Origin: an uncultured Eubacteriales bacterium
GTDB lineage: Bacteria; Bacillota; Clostridia; Peptostreptococcales; Anaerovoracaceae
NCBI GenBank assembly: GCA_902796875.1
Contig: CADBQT010000129.1
Location: 1-16,318, forward strand
DNA: 16,318 nucleotides
Direction: 5' to 3'
Every line of letters begins with the position of its first letter. Position 1 is the stretch's first letter. The notes under the pieces are model-generated. The model was not told the origin of the DNA, made no database searches, and worked only from the letters and a program-made list of their open reading frames with translations. A program made the position numbers and the translations under genes. This document shows, piece by piece, positions 13,068 through 16,318 of this stretch.

Positions 13068-14794
13068 GGCAGCTTCGGCTCCACATAGAGGGTGCGATTA
13101 TGCGTAAAGATGACCATCCCGGGCTTTGCCCCGGATGGTTTTTTTACGTAGCGGACACGGGTATAGTCCACGGGGACATTGGAAGAGGCCCGGCCCTTAC
13201 TGTGCCAGGCGGCGATGGCGGCGGTCTCCGCCAGTTCTTCCTCCGTGGGCTCCTGTCCCTCGGTGAAAAGGATGACGTGGGAGCCGGGGATGTCCTTGGT
13301 GTGAAACCATATGTCCGTTCCGGCGGCCCGCTTCAGGGTCAGCCAGTCGTTTTCCTGATTGTTTCTTCCCGCGAAGACCGTCCGCCCCGTGGAGAGCTGA
13401 TACTTCCAGGGGGAGGGCTTGGCTTTCTTGCCGGGATGCTGTTTGTCGGCCCGCTTTCTTCGGATCAGGCCGGATTCCACCATCTCCTCTCGAAGAGCGG
13501 CCAGCTCCTCCAGAGAGGAGGCCTGTTCCACAAAGGCGGAGATGGATTCCAGATAGGCGATCTCCTGGCTGGTCTCCTCCAGCTGGAGAGCCTTTTCCTT
13601 AAGGGCCGTCCGGGACTTGGCGTACTTCCGGTAGTAGCGCTGGGCGTTCCGGGCAGGGGAAAACCTGGGGTCGAGTGGGATACTCACCTGGGAGCCGTCG
13701 TAGTAGCTGGTGACCGTCACCTGGCTGTCTCCCTGGCGGATCTGATGGAGATTGGCCGTGAGCAGTTCTCCGTAAAGGCGGTAGCGGTCCCCGTCTTCGG
13801 CCTGGGCCAGGTCCTCGTTCAGACGTTGAAGCTTCCGCCGGGACTTGTCCAGGGCTGCCTTGATGACCCGCTGCAGATCCCCGGATTTCTGGCGGACGAT
13901 GTTGGTGGATTCCCGATTGGCGAAGAACCAGCAGGCCGCCTGACTGAGGGAGGGAAAGGTCTTCCCCTCATAGGTGGGATCGTTTTCGTAGACGGAAAGG
14001 GGAGCGATGTGAAAATCCGCCGGCTTGCCTTTGCTGTCCACGTAGACCGAGGGAGCGCACCGGCCTTCCTCGATGGAGGCCAGGATCTCCTGAAGGGCGC
14101 CCCAGGCCAGTTCCGGGGAAAAGGACGCACCGCTCTGCTGATCGCCGGAAAAACCGGCGGTGGCCAGAGTCTGGGCCAGGACGGGGGAGATCCCCTGGAT
14201 GCCGCCCAGAAGGTCCCGCTCCGGCTGCTGGTCGCTGGTGACCATGGCCCGGATATCCTCCGCCGTCACCTTGGAAAAGGGGATCTTATCCTGAAGGGGC
14301 GGGTATGCATATTGTTTGCCCGGCAGGACCTGGCGGGCCCGGTTCACGTCGATGGAGACGTGTTTGATGCTGTCGATGATCCGTCCCTCTCCGGAGTTTA
14401 AGAGGACGATGTTGCTGTGCTTGCCCATGATCTCCACGATCAGTTTCCGGTTGACGGAAAAGCCCATTTCATCCACGGTCTCGAAGAGGAATTCCAGGAT
14501 CCGCTCGTTCTCCCGCTGGTAGATATCCACGATCCTGGCCGCACCGAGATGCTTTCTCATCACCATGCAGAAGACGGGAGGGGTGATGGGATTCTCCGTC
14601 ATCTGCTCCACCAGATAGACGGCGGAGTGATTTCCCGCAGCCGAAAGAAACAGCAGCCGCCGGCCCTGTTTCGTGTGGATGCTCAGAAGAAGCTGTTCCG
14701 GCTGAGGCTGGTAGATCTTCTCGATCTTGCCCAGGGTGAGCTCTGCCTTCAGCTCCTCCGCCATGGCTTTGGTGACGATCCCGTCAAAGGACAT
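13064..14794 (-). CDS. rqcH: ribosome-associated quality control protein RqcH (NFACT family)
   Basis: RqcH (formerly fibronectin-binding protein A-like) binds 50S subunits carrying stalled nascent chains and recruits alanyl-tRNA to add C-terminal alanine tails for proteolysis. The 576 residues show NFACT-N at the start (MSFDGIVTKAMAEEL), IMGKHSN (123-129), an ENER motif at 95-98 in the place of the tRNA-contacting Asp-Arg pair, helical hairpin/coiled-coil segments (about 305-350 and 390-445), and the C-terminal NFACT-R domain (about 465-576) with GRNNQENDWLT, DIWFHTKDIPGSHV and KKPSGAKPGMV (551-561). I start at ATG 14794, with GGAGGG just upstream; an in-frame ATG at 14842 adds 16 residues atypical for the family. 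It is transcribed divergently from yicC and convergently with the hydrolase; a mid-basic spacer at 445-462 separates coiled coil and NFACT-R. Confidence 0.96.
   Translation of the reverse strand: MSFDGIVTKAMAEELKAELTLGKIEKIYQPQPEQLLLSIHTKQGRRLLFLSAAGNHSAVYLVEQMTENPITPPVFCMVMRKHLGAARIVDIYQRENERILEFLFETVDEMGFSVNRKLIVEIMGKHSNIVLLNSGEGRIIDSIKHVSIDVNRARQVLPGKQYAYPPLQDKIPFSKVTAEDIRAMVTSDQQPERDLLGGIQGISPVLAQTLATAGFSGDQQSGASFSPELAWGALQEILASIEEGRCAPSVYVDSKGKPADFHIAPLSVYENDPTYEGKTFPSLSQAACWFFANRESTNIVRQKSGDLQRVIKAALDKSRRKLQRLNEDLAQAEDGDRYRLYGELLTANLHQIRQGDSQVTVTSYYDGSQVSIPLDPRFSPARNAQRYYRKYAKSRTALKEKALQLEETSQEIAYLESISAFVEQASSLEELAALREEMVESGLIRRKRADKQHPGKKAKPSPWKYQLSTGRTVFAGRNNQENDWLTLKRAAGTDIWFHTKDIPGSHVILFTEGQEPTEEELAETAAIAAWHSKGRASSNVPVDYTRVRYVKKPSGAKPGMVIFTHNRTLYVEPKLP
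13114..13145 (+). terminator. plus-strand intrinsic terminator inside the rqcH coding region
   Basis: CCATCC (13114-13119) pairs with GGATGG (13133-13138); after a C-C mismatch, GGG (13121-13123) pairs with CCC (13129-13131) around CTTTG. Seven T residues follow (13139-13145). It lies 47 bp beyond the hydrolase stop, in the right orientation to end that transcript. On the other strand the same bases encode the conserved KKPSGAKPGM motif of RqcH. Confidence 0.8.
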
Positions 14795-14821
14795 GGTTCC
14801 CTCCGAAGTGGTTTTTGGGAG

Positions 14822-14850
14822 TTGTACTTTTCCCGGTTTCAACTTACAAT
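14822..14850 (+). promoter_or_regulatory. possible promoter for yicC
   Basis: TTGTAC (14822-14827) and TACAAT (14845-14850) are 17 bp apart in the 110-bp divergent gap between rqcH and yicC. The -10 box is good (5/6), the -35 box weak (3/6). Transcription would start near 14857, giving a leader of about 48 nt. Confidence 0.45.
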
Positions 14851-14860
14851 ACTATAGTAT
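14849..14860. repeat. 12-bp palindrome in the rqcH-yicC divergent promoter region
   Basis: ATACTATAGTAT is a perfect palindrome overlapping the end of the proposed yicC -10 box and its start point. It also supplies TATAGT-like -10 sequence on both strands. Palindromes of this length are expected a few times by chance in a window of this size, so position is the only reason for listing it. Confidence 0.45.
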
Positions 14861-14904
14861 CATAAAAGCAGACGGATTGCAGAAGAGAAGAGGGGAGAAC
14901 CTGT

Positions 14905-15789
14905 ATGATCAAGAGCATGACCGGCTTCGGCCGGGGAGAATATTCCGATGGAAAGCGCAATGTGACCGTGGAGATCCGCACGGTGAATCACCGGTATGCG
15001 GACATTTCCGTGAGGATGCCCAAGCGGTATTCCTTCGCCGAGGAAACGGTGCGGGGAGCGGTCAAGGAGAAGATCCGCCGGGGCAAGGCGGACGTCTCCG
15101 TGATGATCGATAATCTGACGGAGGGAGACATCACCGTCCGTCTCAGCCAGGAGGCGGCCCGCCAGTACGTGGAGAATCTGCGGCTCCTTCAGGAGGAACA
15201 CGGCCTGGCGGGAGAGATCGATATCCATACCATCGCCTCCATGCCCGATGTGCTCCGTTCCGTTCCCGATGTGGAGGACGAGGAGGAGGTGGCGGCGGCC
15301 ATCACCAAGGCGGTCCAGCTTGCAGTGGAAGCCAACGACGCCATGCGGATCACCGAGGGAGAGAAGCTGTCGGAGGATCTCCTCATGCGGGGAGAACTGA
15401 TCCGGGGGATCGTCAAAAAGATCGAAGAGAGAGCCCCTCTGGTGGCGGAGGAATATGCGGAGAAGCTGAGAGAGCGGATCCGGGAGCTTCTGGATGGCGC
15501 GGCGGAAGCGCCGGAGGACAGGATCCTGACGGAAGCCGCCATCTTCGCGGACAAAGCCAGCATCACCGAGGAACTGGTCCGGCTGGACAGCCACATGGAG
15601 CAGCTGAAACAGATCCTTACCACGGCCAAGGAGCCTGTGGGCAAGAAGCTGGATTTCCTGGTTCAGGAGATGAACCGGGAGACCAACACCATCGGATCCA
15701 AAGCCAACGATCTGACCATCACCTCCCAGGTTCTGGAGGCCAAGAGCGAGATCGAAAAGATCCGGGAGCAGGTCCAGAACATCGAGTAG
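14905..15789 (+). CDS. yicC: YicC-family endoribonuclease
   Basis: The 294-residue protein matches the YicC/YloC family, recently shown to be endoribonucleases that in E. coli cleave small RNAs such as RyhB. The N-terminal signature is KSMTGFGRGEY (3-13) followed by EIRTVNHRYADISVRMP; the C-terminal DUF1732 segment carries ILTEAAIFADKASITEELVRL and the conserved EMNRETNTIGSKA (about 255-267), ending in a charged helix. The length is typical (about 290). AGGGGAG lies just before ATG 14905. In B. subtilis the order is yloC-remA-gmk-rpoZ; here gmk follows after 108 bp with its own promoter and no remA in between. Confidence 0.96.
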   Translation: MIKSMTGFGRGEYSDGKRNVTVEIRTVNHRYADISVRMPKRYSFAEETVRGAVKEKIRRGKADVSVMIDNLTEGDITVRLSQEAARQYVENLRLLQEEHGLAGEIDIHTIASMPDVLRSVPDVEDEEEVAAAITKAVQLAVEANDAMRITEGEKLSEDLLMRGELIRGIVKKIEERAPLVAEEYAEKLRERIRELLDGAAEAPEDRILTEAAIFADKASITEELVRLDSHMEQLKQILTTAKEPVGKKLDFLVQEMNRETNTIGSKANDLTITSQVLEAKSEIEKIREQVQNIE

Positions 15790-15834
15790 GAGCCGGAAGG
15801 TCGGAAAACTCGGCCCCAGAGCCCGGAAAAATCC

Positions 15835-15863
15835 TTGAAGTGACCGGGTCCCGGTGGTATAAT
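15835..15863 (+). promoter_or_regulatory. extended -10 sigma-A promoter for gmk
   Basis: TTGAAG (15835-15840) and consensus TATAAT (15858-15863) are separated by 17 bp, and TGG directly before the -10 gives an extended -10 element. Transcription should start near 15870, about 28 nt before the gmk ATG. This uncouples gmk from yicC. Confidence 0.8.
15843..15855. repeat. palindrome inside the spacer of the gmk promoter
   Basis: ACCGGG and CCCGGT flank a single central T, forming a perfect 6+1+6 inverted repeat that fills most of the -35/-10 spacer. A bound dimer would block polymerase. Inverted repeats of this size occur by chance, so the location is the main argument. Confidence 0.5.
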
Positions 15864-15897
15864 ACTTTGAGTTGTCGACATGATCAAAGGGACGAAC

Positions 15898-16318
15898 ATG
15901 AGCAAAGGGAAGCTGTTTATCGTATCCGGACCGTCCGGTACGGGTAAGGGGACGATATGCAAAGCGCTGGTCGAAGCCGATCCCAACCTCCATCTGTCGG
16001 TTTCCGTCACGACGAGAAAGCCGAGAGAAGGAGAAGTGGACGGACGGGAATACTACTTCGTTCAGCGGGAAGAATACATGGAGCTGCTTTCCGGAGGAGG
16101 CCTTCTGGAACACGCCAGCGTCTACGGGGAGACCCTCTACGGGACGCCCAAGGAAGCGGTGCTTCAGCGGTTGGACCAGGGGCAGGATGTGATCCTGGAG
16201 ATCGACGTCCAGGGAGCCTTCCAGGTCCGGCAGAATTACCCGGAGAGCATACTGATCTTCATCCTGCCCCCATCCCTTGAGGAACTTCGGGAGAGGATAA
16301 AGGGCCGGGGAACGGAGA
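15898..16318 (+). CDS. gmk: guanylate kinase (5' part, runs off the window)
   Basis: Guanylate kinase phosphorylates GMP and dGMP with ATP and is essential for GTP/dGTP supply and for recycling guanine nucleotides. The first 140 codons are visible of about 200. The P loop is GPSGTGKGT (11-19); the GMP-binding segment VSVTTRKPREGEVDGREYYFV follows at about 35-55, with the conserved arginines and the tyrosine pair; LEIDVQGA, the Walker-B-like motif, and the start of the lid (PPSLEELRERIKGRGTE) are present. I start at ATG 15898, with AAAGGG six bases upstream; an in-frame ATG at 15880 lacks a site. It is driven by its own extended -10 promoter. In related genomes rpoZ usually follows, but that lies outside the window. 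Confidence 0.97.
   Translation, partial: MSKGKLFIVSGPSGTGKGTICKALVEADPNLHLSVSVTTRKPREGEVDGREYYFVQREEYMELLSGGGLLEHASVYGETLYGTPKEAVLQRLDQGQDVILEIDVQGAFQVRQNYPESILIFILPPSLEELRERIKGRGTE

Noticed and set aside
13100..14401. 433-codon open frame on the plus strand
   Set aside because: It is antisense to rqcH and has a Gly/Leu/Val-rich translation with no recognisable domain or start context.
15790..15834. Terminator after yicC
   Set aside because: Short GC-rich complementary segments exist (GCCG/CGGC), but no T tract follows, so a terminator is not supported.
1..16318. tRNA, rRNA, CRISPR, transposon or prophage content
   Set aside because: No cloverleaf, rRNA signature, regularly spaced repeats, transposase or phage gene could be recognised on either strand.

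Overview
The window is about 16.3 kb of GC-rich chromosomal DNA from a Gram-positive anaerobe. It most resembles class Clostridia: YlxM-Ffh-RpsP-KhpA-RimM-TrmD, YggS-SepF-DivIVA, LspA-RluD, NFACT/RqcH and YicC-Gmk blocks with strong AGGAGG-type ribosome binding sites. A member of Peptostreptococcales/Anaerovoracaceae or a neighbouring family is a guess; the sequence alone does not fix the family. Almost all of it is core genome. I see no tRNA, rRNA, CRISPR array, insertion sequence or phage gene.

Layout. (1) 1-3608: the tail of an unidentified membrane protein, then a two-component pair: a sensor kinase with a solute-binding-protein-like extracytoplasmic domain and a PAS domain, and a sigma-54-dependent NtrC-type response regulator. 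The three are translationally coupled or nearly so. (2) 3609-7439: a promoter with a striking inverted repeat, then ylxM-ffh (signal recognition particle), rpsP, khpA, rimM and trmD. A terminator-like hairpin lies between khpA and rimM. The rplS gene that usually follows trmD is absent. (3) 7440-11818: a single-pass HlyD/membrane-fusion-like protein, yggS, sepF and divIVA (division and envelope cluster), then lspA and rluD. A canonical terminator sits directly against the lspA start codon. (4) 11819-13067: a 41-residue CxxC...CxxC protein on the minus strand, bracketed by minus-strand terminators, and a plus-strand monoacylglycerol-lipase-like alpha/beta hydrolase. (5) 13064-14794: rqcH on the minus strand, convergent with the hydrolase and overlapping it by 4 bp; the hydrolase terminator lies inside rqcH coding sequence. 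(6) 14795-16318: yicC, then a strong extended -10 promoter with a palindrome in its spacer, and the first 140 codons of gmk.

Functionally the window groups co-translational targeting (YlxM/Ffh), ribosome and tRNA maturation (RpsP, RimM, TrmD, RluD), division-site and envelope functions (SepF, DivIVA, LspA, HlyD-like protein), ribosome-associated quality control (RqcH) and RNA/nucleotide metabolism (YicC, Gmk).

I found no convincing new multi-gene system. The notable signals are regulatory and architectural: hairpins and palindromes at gene boundaries, a terminator written inside a conserved coding motif of the opposite gene, a small uncharacterised zinc-ribbon-like gene, an unusual RimM insertion, and an orphan HlyD-like protein inside a division cluster. 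All structure and promoter calls were made by eye.
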